From Bacteroidota bacterium (lineage in GTDB: Bacteria > Bacteroidota > Ignavibacteria > Palsa-1295): a stretch of 64,000 nucleotides of DNA. This document shows, piece after piece, positions 36,169 to 45,493 of the stretch. Both the position numbers and the translations under genes were made by a program. The notes under the pieces are model-generated. The model had not been told where the DNA came from and did not search any database. It saw only the letters and a program-made list of their open reading frames with translations. Position 1 is the first letter of the stretch. Each line of letters opens with the position of its first letter. The stretch spans positions 124,001 to 188,000 of the forward strand of contig JAUZNX010000007.1 in the NCBI GenBank assembly GCA_030706745.1, written 5' to 3'.

Positions 36169-37497
36169 CTATTCCTTCACAACCTTGACCGTCTGCACCT
36201 CGCCAGTGCCGAGGAAGACGCGGACGAAATAGACGCCCATTGGGAGGCCGCCAACATCGATGATTGCCATGCTCGCCTCCCGTCGTTCGTTGGCAGCAGC
36301 CACACGGCCGAGAACATCAAGCACCTCCACCCGCGACGCGCTCTCCGACGACGACACGGTAAGAGTGCCGCAAGCAAGCGAAACAGAAAGATTCGTTGAA
36401 GGGGGTCCGGGGCTCTCTTTCACACTCGACTCAGGATCGATCTTCTCCCACAGACCATCGAAAAAAGGACCGTAAGCACTACTGTCATATGCTCTCGAAG
36501 CGATCGTGACAGTTTTATTGCTATAGAATCGAGAAAGGCCATTCGCTGGCCAAGATGGGCCACCCTCACGATGCCAAGTGATACCTTCGTCTGTCGACTT
36601 GTACATTCCCGAATCCATCGTCTGAAGGTAGAGGTGTTTCAGTGTTCCTCGAATAATCGGCAAGACAACGGCTGAATCATTCGGGGCGGCAATGAGACTC
36701 CAGTTCATTCCAGAATCATCGCTCCGCCATACTCGAAAACCATCGTGCCCTTCGACTTCGAAATATGTTGACGTGCCCGGAATAGCCAGCGGCTGAAAGG
36801 CATAACCATTTGCATACCGGTTAAACGGCTGATGTCCCATTCGCCATGTCACGCCGCCGTCCGATGTCACAAACACATGGGAGAGACTATCGATCACGGT
36901 GGGAGTGCCCGATGTCGGAAGGTACACTATAGGATTGGTAACGACGATTCCATTCGCGGGAGAAGTAAATGCAAACGCGACGGCACACTTAATTGGCGTA
37001 CGTTCCCAAGTATCGCCCTGATCGTTTGAAACCAGCATCACGGAATCGACGAGTCCAAGAAAGAGCCGGTTTGAGAAATCCGAATAATAAACAGCAAACG
37101 GATCTGGATCACCAGAAATGGGGGTATATAATGGCTTCCAGGAGTATCCCCCGTCCGTTGTTTGAAAACAAAGATAATGTGTGCCAATGGCTTGTGAGAC
37201 GGCCCATCCTAAGAGGGTGTCCTTAAAAACAATGTCATAAGCAAAGTATGGTTCATTCTTGCTGCTCAAACGAAACCAGCTATTTCCACCGTCCGTGGTC
37301 TTCCAAAGATCATCAGCGCATGCGAAGCCAATCCGAGGTGGCCCCGGAAGATCCAAGAAATAAACACAATTAATTTGTTCTTCTCTCTGAGTGACACTGT
37401 CTTTGAAGCTTCCTATCCTTTTCCATTGCCCATCAGCGGGCTGTGCCCAAAAAGCACAGCCCACAATCGCAAGGCAAGCGAAGACTCGTGTCCTCAT
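36169..37497 (-). CDS. Secreted BNR/YCF48-like repeat protein with T9SS-type tail
   Basis: A 442-residue exported protein. Signal peptide ends at PADG. The body is a beta-propeller-like series of Asp-box (BNR) motifs: TTDGGNSW, TTDGGYSW, SNDQGDTW, TSDGGVTW, SDDSGMNW and STDEGITW, the same signature as the YCF48/photosynthesis-assembly-factor group and sialidases. The last 75 residues (VSLACGTLTVSSSESASRVE, VLDVLGRVAA, GGLPMGVYFVRVF) look like a T9SS sorting domain. Its ATG is one base after the stop of the 107-codon ORF upstream. Probably a surface protein; ligand unknown. Confidence 0.82.
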   Translation of the reverse strand: MRTRVFACLAIVGCAFWAQPADGQWKRIGSFKDSVTQREEQINCVYFLDLPGPPRIGFACADDLWKTTDGGNSWFRLSSKNEPYFAYDIVFKDTLLGWAVSQAIGTHYLCFQTTDGGYSWKPLYTPISGDPDPFAVYYSDFSNRLFLGLVDSVMLVSNDQGDTWERTPIKCAVAFAFTSPANGIVVTNPIVYLPTSGTPTVIDSLSHVFVTSDGGVTWRMGHQPFNRYANGYAFQPLAIPGTSTYFEVEGHDGFRVWRSDDSGMNWSLIAAPNDSAVVLPIIRGTLKHLYLQTMDSGMYKSTDEGITWHREGGPSWPANGLSRFYSNKTVTIASRAYDSSAYGPFFDGLWEKIDPESSVKESPGPPSTNLSVSLACGTLTVSSSESASRVEVLDVLGRVAAANERREASMAIIDVGGLPMGVYFVRVFLGTGEVQTVKVVKE

Positions 37498-37498
37498 G

Positions 37499-37822
37499 TC
37501 AGTTTATCACGGAGTAGTTTAAGGTGAGCGCAAGTACCCCAGCGGAAACGTGAATAAAATATGTTCCGGGGGTTGCTGGAGCCGGTATTTGAACGCGGTC
37601 CCAGGAAGATCCGTCAGAAGTGGTCTGAACGGAATTTCCTACCTGATTGCCCATAACATCGAAAACACCAAAATGTTGCGTCCAGTACAAGCACGGATTC
37701 GGCATTGATCCTATGGATCCAACACCACGATCGGCGGACTTTATTAAAACGGACTCTCCTTCGCGCGGGATTAGATTAGAACTCTGGATCATCGAAGACA
37801 GGTAAGGAATTTCCCTGTCCAA
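37499..37822 (-). CDS. Orphan T9SS C-terminal-domain ORF
   Basis: A 107-codon frame with no signal peptide. Its second half, FGVFDVMGNQVGNSVQTTSD then PATPGTYFIHVSAGVLALTL, is a T9SS-type sorting domain without the cargo part that normally precedes it. It may be a remnant of a longer secreted protein truncated at its 5' end when the upstream NtrC-type gene became its neighbour, or a short coupled ORF: its TGA is followed one base later by the ATG of the next gene (TGACATG). I lean toward a remnant. Confidence 0.5.
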   Translation of the reverse strand: MDREIPYLSSMIQSSNLIPREGESVLIKSADRGVGSIGSMPNPCLYWTQHFGVFDVMGNQVGNSVQTTSDGSSWDRVQIPAPATPGTYFIHVSAGVLALTLNYSVIN

Positions 37823-37835
37823 CTGTTTTTACCTT

Positions 37836-37857
37836 ACGAGAGGCAATCTACAAATGG
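37836..37857 (+). repeat. Direct repeat, right copy, at the NtrC-type gene start
   Basis: ACGAGAGGCAATCTACAAAT then GG contains the ribosome binding site GAGAGG and the start codon (37854) of the regulator gene. It matches 36126-36148, about 1.7 kb to the left. Confidence 0.6.
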
Positions 37858-39203
37858 CATCCATTCTTTTCGTCGACGATGAACTTTCAACCCGCGACAA
37901 CTATCGTACAATTCTCGAACACTATGGGCATCAGGTAACGCTCGCTTCTAACGTGCAGGAAGGCGTCAATCTGCTTTCCTCGAATGGAGTGTTTGACCTC
38001 GTTATTACCGATATGCGAATGGGTTCGGAAAGTGGGCTCGACATGCTCAGGCAAGCAAGGACGCTCGCGCCGGAAACCGAGGTCATCGTTCTAACGGGTC
38101 ATGCTCAACTCGAGAACGCTGTCGAGGCGATGAAGCTTGGCGCGGCGGACTATCTCACGAAAGAGACGGACTACAAAGAAATCATGCTGGTCGTCGAGAA
38201 GGCGTTGGAAAAGCGCACGCTCAAGCAAGAGATCGAGCGATTGCGCAAACGGGTCGGCAACGAGTTCTCGTTTCGGAAGATTGTCGGCCAAAGCCCAGCG
38301 ATCCTGCAGCTTCAGGATACATTACGCCGGGTCGCTCCAACGACATCGCGCGTTCTTATAACGGGCGAGTCAGGCACGGGTAAAGAGCTGATTGCGGAAA
38401 CGATTCACACAAATAGTCCCCGCAAGGACGCGCCATTTATCGCCATCAACTGTGGCGCAATTCCACGGGACTTGTTAGAGAGCGAGTTATTCGGTTACGT
38501 TCGAGGTGCGTTCACTGGCGCCGATCGTGATAAGACAGGCCTCTTAGCATCGGCAGATCGTGGGACAGTATTTCTCGATGAGGTTGGTGAGATGTCGCTT
38601 GAGACGCAGGTCAAATTACTGCGGTTCCTCGAACAGGGAGAGATTGCACCCGTCGGAAGCACGAAGACCAGAATCGTGGATGTCCGCGTCATCGCAGCGA
38701 CGAACCGGGACCTCGCGGAGGCGGTCCGCACTCATTCCTTTCGCGAGGACCTGTATTATCGCCTCAAGGTCATTTCGGTTCACCTGCCGCCACTTCGCGA
38801 ACGGAAACAGGACATCCCGTTGCTTGCTGAAGCTCTCCTACGGGAGCTTGCAATGAAAGCCGGACGCAAAGTCTATCGCATCTCGGCAGATGCCATGCGC
38901 GGACTGGCGGACTATGACTGGCCCGGCAACGTACGTGAGCTCAAGAATGTCATCGAGCGCGCTCTCATTTTTGCAGATGGCGATCAGATCGAACTCGAAC
39001 ACCTCCCAGAAGAACTATTTCTGCATCCGGCGATCGCATCTGGCCAGCTTGAGAACGGTGTTGTCCCGCTTGATGAGGTAGAGAAGAAGTATATCCTGGA
39101 CCTGCTCGAACGAAACGGGGGCAACAAACTCCAAACCGCGAAGCAACTCAATATCGCCACCACGACGCTGTACCGCAAACTCAGGATGTACGGGATCGAG
39201 TAG
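37854..39203 (+). CDS. NtrC-family sigma-54-dependent response regulator upstream of kdp
   Basis: A 449-residue activator, paralogous to that at 17568-18947. Receiver with DD at 8-9, phosphoacceptor in LVITDMRMGSESG, VLTGH and YLTKE. AAA+ domain with GESGTGKE, the sigma-54 loop in ELFGYVRGAFTGAD, RGTVFLDEVGEM and [16 protein letters not shown]. Fis-type HTH at the end (AKQLNIATTTLYRKLRMYGI). GAGAGG lies before the ATG. It precedes a small barrel gene, a histidine kinase gene and kdpFABC on the same strand, so it may serve as the response regulator of the kinase and control kdp; no convincing -24/-12 promoter was found. Confidence 0.95.
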   Translation: MASILFVDDELSTRDNYRTILEHYGHQVTLASNVQEGVNLLSSNGVFDLVITDMRMGSESGLDMLRQARTLAPETEVIVLTGHAQLENAVEAMKLGAADYLTKETDYKEIMLVVEKALEKRTLKQEIERLRKRVGNEFSFRKIVGQSPAILQLQDTLRRVAPTTSRVLITGESGTGKELIAETIHTNSPRKDAPFIAINCGAIPRDLLESELFGYVRGAFTGADRDKTGLLASADRGTVFLDEVGEMSLETQVKLLRFLEQGEIAPVGSTKTRIVDVRVIAATNRDLAEAVRTHSFREDLYYRLKVISVHLPPLRERKQDIPLLAEALLRELAMKAGRKVYRISADAMRGLADYDWPGNVRELKNVIERALIFADGDQIELEHLPEELFLHPAIASGQLENGVVPLDEVEKKYILDLLERNGGNKLQTAKQLNIATTTLYRKLRMYGIE

Positions 39204-39320
39204 CAGAATGCTACGGGTCACCGTAGCGAAACGCTATACGCATGCTCGTGGCGGATAGCGAAACAGTGCGAGTTTGTTCGATTATCTGTTCTGGCACCGG
39301 TTGTGTATTCTCTCTCTGCC

Positions 39321-39998
39321 ATGAAAGCACTCGCCATTGCCATCGGGCTCGCCGCAGTATTCCCTAATCTTTGTCGCGCACAGCAGACAATCTTTAACGT
39401 CCCCAGTCAGGACGTGCTGGCACCTGGTTCGGTCTATGCTGAAGTCGATGGATCGTTCCGAACCAATGAACCAAGGTTCGTAGCAATAACGCCGCGTGTC
39501 GTCTTCGGTTACGGATACAATTTTGAAGGGGGTCTCAATCTTCCCGGTTACATCAACATAGGTGATAAGCTTTGGGCGGCGCACATTACGCTGAAACATG
39601 GTCAGGTGCTGGATACGACAGCTCCCTGGACTCTGACGGAAGGTGTCCATCTCTATTTACCGCTGACATCGGGTCGCACCGTGGCCTTTTTCGCGTACGC
39701 GATGACAGGATACAAGCTCGCCACGAAGCTACGTCTTGATGGCGGCGTCTATATCGCAACGGACGCATTCACTGGCATCGGCAATGTGGTCGGGGCGCTC
39801 GGCAGCATCGAGTATGCTCTGAATGATTGGCTCACGCTCGCGCTTGATGCCTACTCGGGACAGAATGCACTGGGATTTGTCACGCCAGGACTCTTCGTCG
39901 GTCCCTTCGGCAAATGGATCCTCTATCCGGCCTACCAAATCTCGAACGTCTCCCGCGATGGCGACAGCTTTCTCGTTGAGATAGGATATAGCTTCTAA
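39321..39998 (+). CDS. Small exported beta-barrel-like protein before the kinase gene
   Basis: A 225-residue exported protein. Signal peptide MKALAIAIGLAAVFPNLCRA ends at AQQ. The mature part, beginning FNVPSQDVLAPGSVYAEVDG, is all beta with a terminal aromatic residue (LVEIGYSF), the usual end of outer-membrane barrels. Size fits an 8- to 10-stranded barrel. I use the ATG at 39321; the frame is open from 39303. It lies between the NtrC-type regulator and the histidine kinase; the ATG at 39999 of the kinase frame directly follows its stop. Possibly an ion pore linked to potassium uptake, but that is a guess from position. Confidence 0.75.
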   Translation: MKALAIAIGLAAVFPNLCRAQQTIFNVPSQDVLAPGSVYAEVDGSFRTNEPRFVAITPRVVFGYGYNFEGGLNLPGYINIGDKLWAAHITLKHGQVLDTTAPWTLTEGVHLYLPLTSGRTVAFFAYAMTGYKLATKLRLDGGVYIATDAFTGIGNVVGALGSIEYALNDWLTLALDAYSGQNALGFVTPGLFVGPFGKWILYPAYQISNVSRDGDSFLVEIGYSF

Positions 39999-40232
39999 AT
40001 GTTCGCGGCAACTCTCAACGGAGCCTTCATTGGCAGCGTCGTACCCGCCGCAATATGGGTCGGACGGGCGAACGATGCCAGAATCCTGCAGCGCGCAAGC
40101 CAGATGCGCCAACAGGCGGCGTTCGCTCGATCTGCGCGGTGGGTCGGTGGAAGTAACGATCTGCTCTTAACTGGGCATCCCGCACATATCATCGGCGCAT
40201 ACCGTAGTTTTGGAGACAATCCAAGACGACCC
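39999..40232 (+). other. Open-frame segment ahead of the kinase start
   Basis: 234 bp between the barrel stop and the likely kinase start (40233). The kinase frame stays open through it from an ATG at 39999, adding 78 residues with no membrane segment or known motif. Either the kinase has an unusual N-terminal extension, or this is a leader. No c-di-AMP (ydaO) riboswitch core was recognised. Confidence 0.4.
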
Positions 40233-41507
40233 ATGGCCAACCGCATCCTGGAACGAGGTCTTCGCATCCGCATTTTGACGGGTTTCTCGCTCGTCATTTT
40301 TCTTACGCTTCTGATTGCGGGGTGGTCATATTACAGCATCACCTCGTTGGGCCGCGTGGCTGAGAACGTATTCATTGCGAACTACCGCAGCATCCAATAC
40401 GCCCACAGGATGGAGCACGCCGTCGACGCCCTCCTCGACTCGCGTCCTGGCTCTGCCGCGATCCGAAGTACAGATGCCGCCTTCCATGAGGCGCTGGATT
40501 TGGAATTTCATAACATTACAGAGCGAGGCGAACTGGAAGCGGCGCGAACGATTGAAGCCTCTTATAAGGAATTCTATACTGCTTTGATCTCCGGTGGCAC
40601 GTCCAATCTCACGGCCATGAGCAGCGAGGTCATGGCCGCCATCGAGCGAATGCTCCGTCTCAACGAGCGCGCGATGTTCGCCCGGTCGGACGCGATGATC
40701 GAGAAAGCGAATATCGCTCGGACCTCTACACTCGTCATCACTGGATTGCTCGTTAGTATTGCGATCCTGCTTGCCGTTGCCGTCTCAAGGAGAAGTCTCG
40801 CCGAGTTTCAGGAGTTGGACCGTGCCAAAAGCAATTTCGTGGCAACGGCGGCGCACGAACTGAAGAACCCGCTCAGTGCCATCAAGACAACGAGCGCACT
40901 ATTGCGAGATGGGATTGCCGGGCCAATCAGCGAGAAGCAAGCCGAACTCGTCACCAGTATCCAAACCGAATCCAATCGGTTGTTGAGTCTTGTCGGTGAA
41001 TTGCTCGACCTTGCGAAGCTTGAAACAGGAACACTGGAACTTCAGCGCTCTGTGGTCGATGCCGATACCCTGATCGAGAGCGCCATCATGCCGATTGCCA
41101 TGCACGCAGATCGTGCGAACGTTGGCATCGACATCGTCGTGATGCCGGATGTACCTGAGCTATCAGTCGATCCGAACAAGATGGCATGGGCGATAACGAA
41201 CTTGCTGTCGAACGCCATTCAGTACTCTCCGCGTGGCGCATCAGTCGAGATCCGAGCCAGTGCAATTGAGCGCGAAGTCTGGCTATCCGTGACCGATCAT
41301 GGCAAAGGCATCCCGGAAAAAGATATCGAACGCATCTTCGAGAAGTTCGCACAGGTCGAGGCCGGCGCAATGGGCGCTGGCTCCGGCTCGGGACTTGGAC
41401 TTGCTATCGCGCGAGAGATCGTCCAAGCCCACGGTGGTCGCATTTGGGCCACGAGCAGTCTTGGCCAGGGATCGACATTCACGATTGCGCTGCCACTCAC
41501 AGTTTAA
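40233..41507 (+). CDS. Membrane histidine kinase upstream of kdp
   Basis: A 424-residue kinase. Helices at about 14-35 (ILTGFSLVIFLTLLIAGWSY) and 165-187 enclose a roughly 130-residue helical sensor. The second helix passes directly to the kinase core: HisKA with VATAAHELKNPLSAIKTTSA (phosphoacceptor His), then HATPase with NLLSNAIQYSPRG, VTDHGKGIPEKD and GSGLGLAIAREIVQAHGG. No HAMP or PAS is obvious. The ATG at 40233 gives a standard kinase N-terminus. It lies directly before the kdp genes while the local KdpD lacks a kinase, so it may be the functional kinase for this locus, with the NtrC-type regulator upstream. Confidence 0.88.
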   Translation: MANRILERGLRIRILTGFSLVIFLTLLIAGWSYYSITSLGRVAENVFIANYRSIQYAHRMEHAVDALLDSRPGSAAIRSTDAAFHEALDLEFHNITERGELEAARTIEASYKEFYTALISGGTSNLTAMSSEVMAAIERMLRLNERAMFARSDAMIEKANIARTSTLVITGLLVSIAILLAVAVSRRSLAEFQELDRAKSNFVATAAHELKNPLSAIKTTSALLRDGIAGPISEKQAELVTSIQTESNRLLSLVGELLDLAKLETGTLELQRSVVDADTLIESAIMPIAMHADRANVGIDIVVMPDVPELSVDPNKMAWAITNLLSNAIQYSPRGASVEIRASAIEREVWLSVTDHGKGIPEKDIERIFEKFAQVEAGAMGAGSGSGLGLAIAREIVQAHGGRIWATSSLGQGSTFTIALPLTV

Positions 41508-41518
41508 TCACACAACAC

Positions 41519-41602
41519 ATGGAAGATCTCCTATACGTTGCCATCATCATCGCCTTCTTCGCGATTTCCATCGCGTTCCAGGCTTATTGCGACAGGATAT
41601 AA
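41519..41602 (+). CDS. 27-residue single-helix peptide before kdpF
   Basis: MEDLLYVAIIIAFFAISIAF then QAYCDRI: one membrane helix with an acidic start and a short basic cytoplasmic-type tail ending CDRI. It lies 11 bp after the kinase gene and 4 bp before kdpF. Similar tiny ORFs with a C-D/E-R-L/I ending occur in front of kdpF in some bacteria, so this is likely a real accessory subunit of the Kdp complex. No function is established here. Confidence 0.6.
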   Translation: MEDLLYVAIIIAFFAISIAFQAYCDRI

Positions 41603-41606
41603 CATC

Positions 41607-41690
41607 ATGAGCGGAATTATACTTCTCGGCCTCGTCATCGCGGTCATCGCGTACCTCATGTATGCGTTGCTCTATCCTGAAAAATTCTAA
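41607..41690 (+). CDS. kdpF: KdpF small subunit of K+-transporting ATPase
   Basis: A 27-residue single-helix peptide, MSGIILLGLVIAVIAYLMYA then LLYPEKF, matching KdpF (hydrophobic helix ending YALLYPEKF). KdpF stabilises the KdpABC complex in the inner membrane. It lies 9 bp before kdpA, in the canonical order. Confidence 0.9.
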   Translation: MSGIILLGLVIAVIAYLMYALLYPEKF

Positions 41691-41699
41691 CACACTGCC

Positions 41700-43427
41700 A
41701 TGACTGCCAACGGCATCTTACAACTCGTAGCCTATCTCGTGGTGCTCATTCTCATCACGAAACCGATGGGGGTATTTCTTACGAAAGTCTTTCGCGGAGA
41801 GCGAACGATCCTGACGCCCTTCGTGGGCGGCCTGGAACGTCTGATCTACCGGCTCTGCGGCATTCATCCAGAGACCGAAATGAAATGGACAGCATATTCC
41901 GGCGCCATGCTGATATTTAGCGCCGTGACCGGGCTTGTACTCTATGGGATGCTGCGGTTTCAGCATGTGCTTCCGTGGAATCCGCAAGGTTTCGGCGCCG
42001 TCGCGCCCGATCTCAGTTTCGGAACCGCGATGAGCTTCACCACCAATACCAACTGGCAGGCATACAGCGGCGAAACGACAATGAGTTACTTCACGCAGAT
42101 GGCTGGCCTTGCCTTCCACAATTTCGCTTCGGCTGCGGTCGGCATCGCAATCGCTTTGGCTGTCGTGCGAGGTCTGGTTCGTTCGTCAGTACAAACAATC
42201 GGCAACTTCTGGGTCGATCTCGTTCGCTGCACGCTTTATGTGTTACTGCCGATGTCGATTGTCGCTACCATCATCTTCATCGCAACCGGGATGATCCAGA
42301 ACCTCTCGCCATACGTAGTGGCCACAACGCTCGAAGGCGCCAAACAAACCATTGCGATGGGACCAGTCGCATCCCAAGAGGCAATCAAGATTCTTGGCAC
42401 GAACGGTGGCGGGTTTTTCAATGCAAATTCCGCGCACCCATTTGAAAATCCTTCGGCGCTGACCAACTTCATTCAAGTTATCCTCATCTTTTCCATTGGC
42501 TCCGGTCTGACCTATATGTTCGGTCGCATGGCAAAAGACCAAAAGCAAGGCTGGGCAATTTGGGGTGCAATGACGTTCCTCTTTCTGGCTGGGCTGATGA
42601 CATGCTACACCGCAGAACAATCTGGAAACCCGATCACGGAAAAGCTCGGCATCCAGCGCACAGCAACCGACACACAGCCTGGCGGCAACATGGAAGGGAA
42701 AGAAGTCCGCTTTGGGATTGCGCAGAGCACCCTCTTCGCAACTGTAACGACCGATGCATCCTGCGGTGCGGTGAACTCGATGCACGAGAGTTACACGCCG
42801 ATCGGCGGGATGGTCACGCTCTTCAATATCTTGCTTGGCGAAGTGATCTTTGGTGGTGTCGGAGCAGGGCTGTATGGGATGATGATCTTCGTGATTCTTT
42901 CGGTCTTCATCGCAGGCCTCATGGTTGGACGAACGCCTGAGTATCTCGGCAAGAAAATCGAATCCAAAGAGGTGAAGCTCTCGATGCTCGCGCTTCTCTC
43001 GATGGCATTCTGTATCCTCGGTTTTACGGCATGGGCGGTAGTCAATCCGGCGGCGCTCAAGAGCCTTGCCAACGCTGGGCCTCATGGACTCACCGAAATC
43101 CTTTACGCTTTCGCTTCGGCGACAGGGAACAACGGGTCGGCCTTTGCGGGACTAAGTGCCAACACACAGTTCTATAATCTCACGCAAGGGCTATCCGAAC
43201 TGGTCGGTCGCTTCTTCGTGATTGTGCCGATGCTTGCTGTTGCCGGAAGCATGGCGCGCAAGACGGCGGTCGCACCTTCATCAGGCACATTCCTGACCAA
43301 TACCCCACTTTTTAGCACCTTGCTTGTGATGGTCATTATTATCGTCGCTGGACTTACCTTCTTTCCCGCGCTATCGCTCGGTCCTATTCTGGAGCACCTG
43401 CTTATGGGTGCCGGCAAATTATTCTAA
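41700..43427 (+). CDS. kdpA: KdpA, potassium-binding channel-like subunit
   Basis: A 575-residue inner-membrane protein of the usual family length (about 560). It resembles four fused channel-like M1-P-M2 units; selectivity-filter-like loops are TTNTNWQAYSGE, GTNGGGFFNANSAHPFENPS, TTDASCGAVNSMHESYTPIG and ATGNNGSAFAGLSANT. It takes up K+ from the periplasm in the high-affinity KdpFABC P-type ATPase. It lies 9 bp after kdpF and 12 bp before kdpB. Confidence 0.97.
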   Translation: MTANGILQLVAYLVVLILITKPMGVFLTKVFRGERTILTPFVGGLERLIYRLCGIHPETEMKWTAYSGAMLIFSAVTGLVLYGMLRFQHVLPWNPQGFGAVAPDLSFGTAMSFTTNTNWQAYSGETTMSYFTQMAGLAFHNFASAAVGIAIALAVVRGLVRSSVQTIGNFWVDLVRCTLYVLLPMSIVATIIFIATGMIQNLSPYVVATTLEGAKQTIAMGPVASQEAIKILGTNGGGFFNANSAHPFENPSALTNFIQVILIFSIGSGLTYMFGRMAKDQKQGWAIWGAMTFLFLAGLMTCYTAEQSGNPITEKLGIQRTATDTQPGGNMEGKEVRFGIAQSTLFATVTTDASCGAVNSMHESYTPIGGMVTLFNILLGEVIFGGVGAGLYGMMIFVILSVFIAGLMVGRTPEYLGKKIESKEVKLSMLALLSMAFCILGFTAWAVVNPAALKSLANAGPHGLTEILYAFASATGNNGSAFAGLSANTQFYNLTQGLSELVGRFFVIVPMLAVAGSMARKTAVAPSSGTFLTNTPLFSTLLVMVIIIVAGLTFFPALSLGPILEHLLMGAGKLF

Positions 43428-43439
43428 TCGTCACCGGAC

Positions 43440-45482
43440 ATGGCAAAACACGAAATCCATCAACAGAAGAAGCTCTTCGACGCGCCGATTGTCAAACGCG
43501 CCAGCTTCGATGCGCTGAAGAAACTCGACCCGCGCATTCTATACAAGAATCCGGTGATGTTCGTCGTCGAGATCGGCGCGGTGCTCACGACCTACTATTG
43601 GGTTCTCGACTTGGATAGGGCCGTGCATGGCGATGCCTTGTTCTCAGGTCTGATTTCGGCGTGGCTGTGGTTCACGGTGCTCTTTGCAACGTTTGCCGAA
43701 GCCATGGCCGAAGGGCGCGGCAAGGCTCAAGCTGACGCACTTCGCAAGACGAAGACCGAAACCGTTGCAAAGCAAATAGGCAAGGATGGCAATACCGCAC
43801 AAGTCAGCGCCACCATGCTCCGTAAAGGCGATGTGGTGCTGGTCGAGGCCGGTGATGTCATTCCCGGCGATGGTGATGCGATCGAAGGCATCGCCTCGAT
43901 TGACGAGTCCGCGATCACCGGCGAGTCCGCACCGGTCATTCGTGAAAGCGGCGGCGACCGGTGCGCAGTCACTGGCGGCACGCGCGTCATTTCGGATTGG
44001 CTCAAAGTCAAAATCACCTCGAATCCGGGCGAGACGTTCATCGACCGGATGATTTCGCTCGTCGAAGGTGCTTCACGCCAGAAGACACCGAACGAAATTG
44101 CGCTCACGATCCTGCTCGCGGGCATGACGATCATATTCTTGATCGCCGTCGTCGCACTGAGTTTTTTGGGGCAGTACTTATCGACCACGATCTCCGTCGT
44201 CGTTTTGATCTCGCTTCTCGTGTGTCTGATCCCTACGACCATCGGCGGCTTGCTGTCAGCGATTGGTATTGCGGGTATCGACCGAGTGTTGCAACGCAAT
44301 GTGCTTGCCATGTCGGGTCGCGCGGTCGAAGCCGCCGGCGATGTGAATACACTTCTTCTGGATAAAACGGGGACGATCACCATTGGCAACCGGATGGCAA
44401 CGGAGTTTCTGCCCGCACCTGGCATTACGCTCGAATATCTCTCACAAACGATCCACTTATCCAGTCTTGCGGATGAGACTCCCGAGGGCCGCAGCATTGT
44501 CGCGCTCGCACAACAGACTGTCAAGGAGTTACCAGAGGACTTGTTCAAGGCCGATAAGACTTTCATTCCGTTTTCCGCACATACGCGCATGAGTGGCGTG
44601 GATATTGGCGGTCGTGCGATTCGCAAAGGCGCAGTTGATGCGATCTCAAAACTTGCTGGCCTGAATGGAATGCCAGCCGAACTGACCGTGCAGGTCCAGC
44701 GAATTGCCACTTCAGGCGGAACGCCCCTCGCCGTGGCGGAGGATGGAAATATCCTTGGTGTGATCCATCTTAAGGACATTGTGAAGCAAGGGATGCGCGA
44801 GCGGTTCGATCAGTTGCGCACCATGGGAATCAAGACGGTGATGATTACCGGCGATAATCCACTGACCGCCAAAGCGATTGCGATGGAGGCCGGCGTAGAT
44901 GATTTCCTCGCCGAGGCCACGCCCGAGACCAAGATGGCCCTTATTCGCAAAGAGCAAGCGAGTGGCAAGCTTGTTGCCATGACTGGCGATGGCACAAACG
45001 ATGCACCGGCGCTGGCGCAAGCCGATGTCGGCGTCGCAATGAACACCGGCACCATGGCCGCAAAAGAAGCGGCTAATATGGTCGATCTCGATAGCAACCC
45101 GACCAAACTCATTGAGGTCGTCGAGATCGGCAAACAACTGCTCATGACTCGTGGAGCCCTGACCACGTTCAGTATTGCTAACGATGTCGCGAAATACTTC
45201 GCGATCATTCCAGCGATGTTCATGGCGGCGTTCCCCGAACTGCGCGCGCTGAACGTCATGGGATTGCACTCTCCAGAAAGTGCGATACTGTCAGCGGTCA
45301 TATTCAATGCGCTTATCATCATAGCTCTTGTGCCACTTGCGCTCAAAGGCATTAAATACCGTCCGCTTGGCGCGGCAGCGGTGCTCCGGCGCAACATTCT
45401 GGTCTATGGCGTAGGTGGTGTTATCATCCCATTCGTCGGCATCAAGGCGATCGACCTCATTGTATCGGCATTCGGAATTTGA
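43440..45482 (+). CDS. kdpB: KdpB, P-type ATPase catalytic subunit
   Basis: A 680-residue type IA P-type ATPase. [13 protein letters not shown] (actuator domain TGES), phosphorylation motif [13 protein letters not shown] with catalytic Asp near 307, nucleotide-binding KGAVDAI, hinge [20 protein letters not shown]. Membrane motif [17 protein letters not shown] takes the place of the CPC/PEGL site, as in KdpB. It powers potassium uptake through KdpA. All catalytic residues appear intact. Confidence 0.97.
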   Translation: MAKHEIHQQKKLFDAPIVKRASFDALKKLDPRILYKNPVMFVVEIGAVLTTYYWVLDLDRAVHGDALFSGLISAWLWFTVLFATFAEAMAEGRGKAQADALRKTKTETVAKQIGKDGNTAQVSATMLRKGDVVLVEAGDVIPGDGDAIEGIASIDESAITGESAPVIRESGGDRCAVTGGTRVISDWLKVKITSNPGETFIDRMISLVEGASRQKTPNEIALTILLAGMTIIFLIAVVALSFLGQYLSTTISVVVLISLLVCLIPTTIGGLLSAIGIAGIDRVLQRNVLAMSGRAVEAAGDVNTLLLDKTGTITIGNRMATEFLPAPGITLEYLSQTIHLSSLADETPEGRSIVALAQQTVKELPEDLFKADKTFIPFSAHTRMSGVDIGGRAIRKGAVDAISKLAGLNGMPAELTVQVQRIATSGGTPLAVAEDGNILGVIHLKDIVKQGMRERFDQLRTMGIKTVMITGDNPLTAKAIAMEAGVDDFLAEATPETKMALIRKEQASGKLVAMTGDGTNDAPALAQADVGVAMNTGTMAAKEAANMVDLDSNPTKLIEVVEIGKQLLMTRGALTTFSIANDVAKYFAIIPAMFMAAFPELRALNVMGLHSPESAILSAVIFNALIIIALVPLALKGIKYRPLGAAAVLRRNILVYGVGGVIIPFVGIKAIDLIVSAFGI

Positions 45483-45493
45483 AGGTTACGACT

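Noticed and set aside
39291-39316. TGGCACCGGTTGTGT as a sigma-54 promoter before the barrel gene
   Set aside because: The spacing between the -24 and -12 elements is two bases too short and no GC is present at -12; it also lies too close to the start codon.
42243-44779. Long minus-strand frames opposite kdpA and kdpB (280 and 350 codons), and similar ones opposite the R-M gene, the exported protein at 49868 and the giant protein
   Set aside because: They lie wholly opposite genes with intact catalytic motifs, show no domain or signal, and are expected from the GC-skewed codon use of the real genes.
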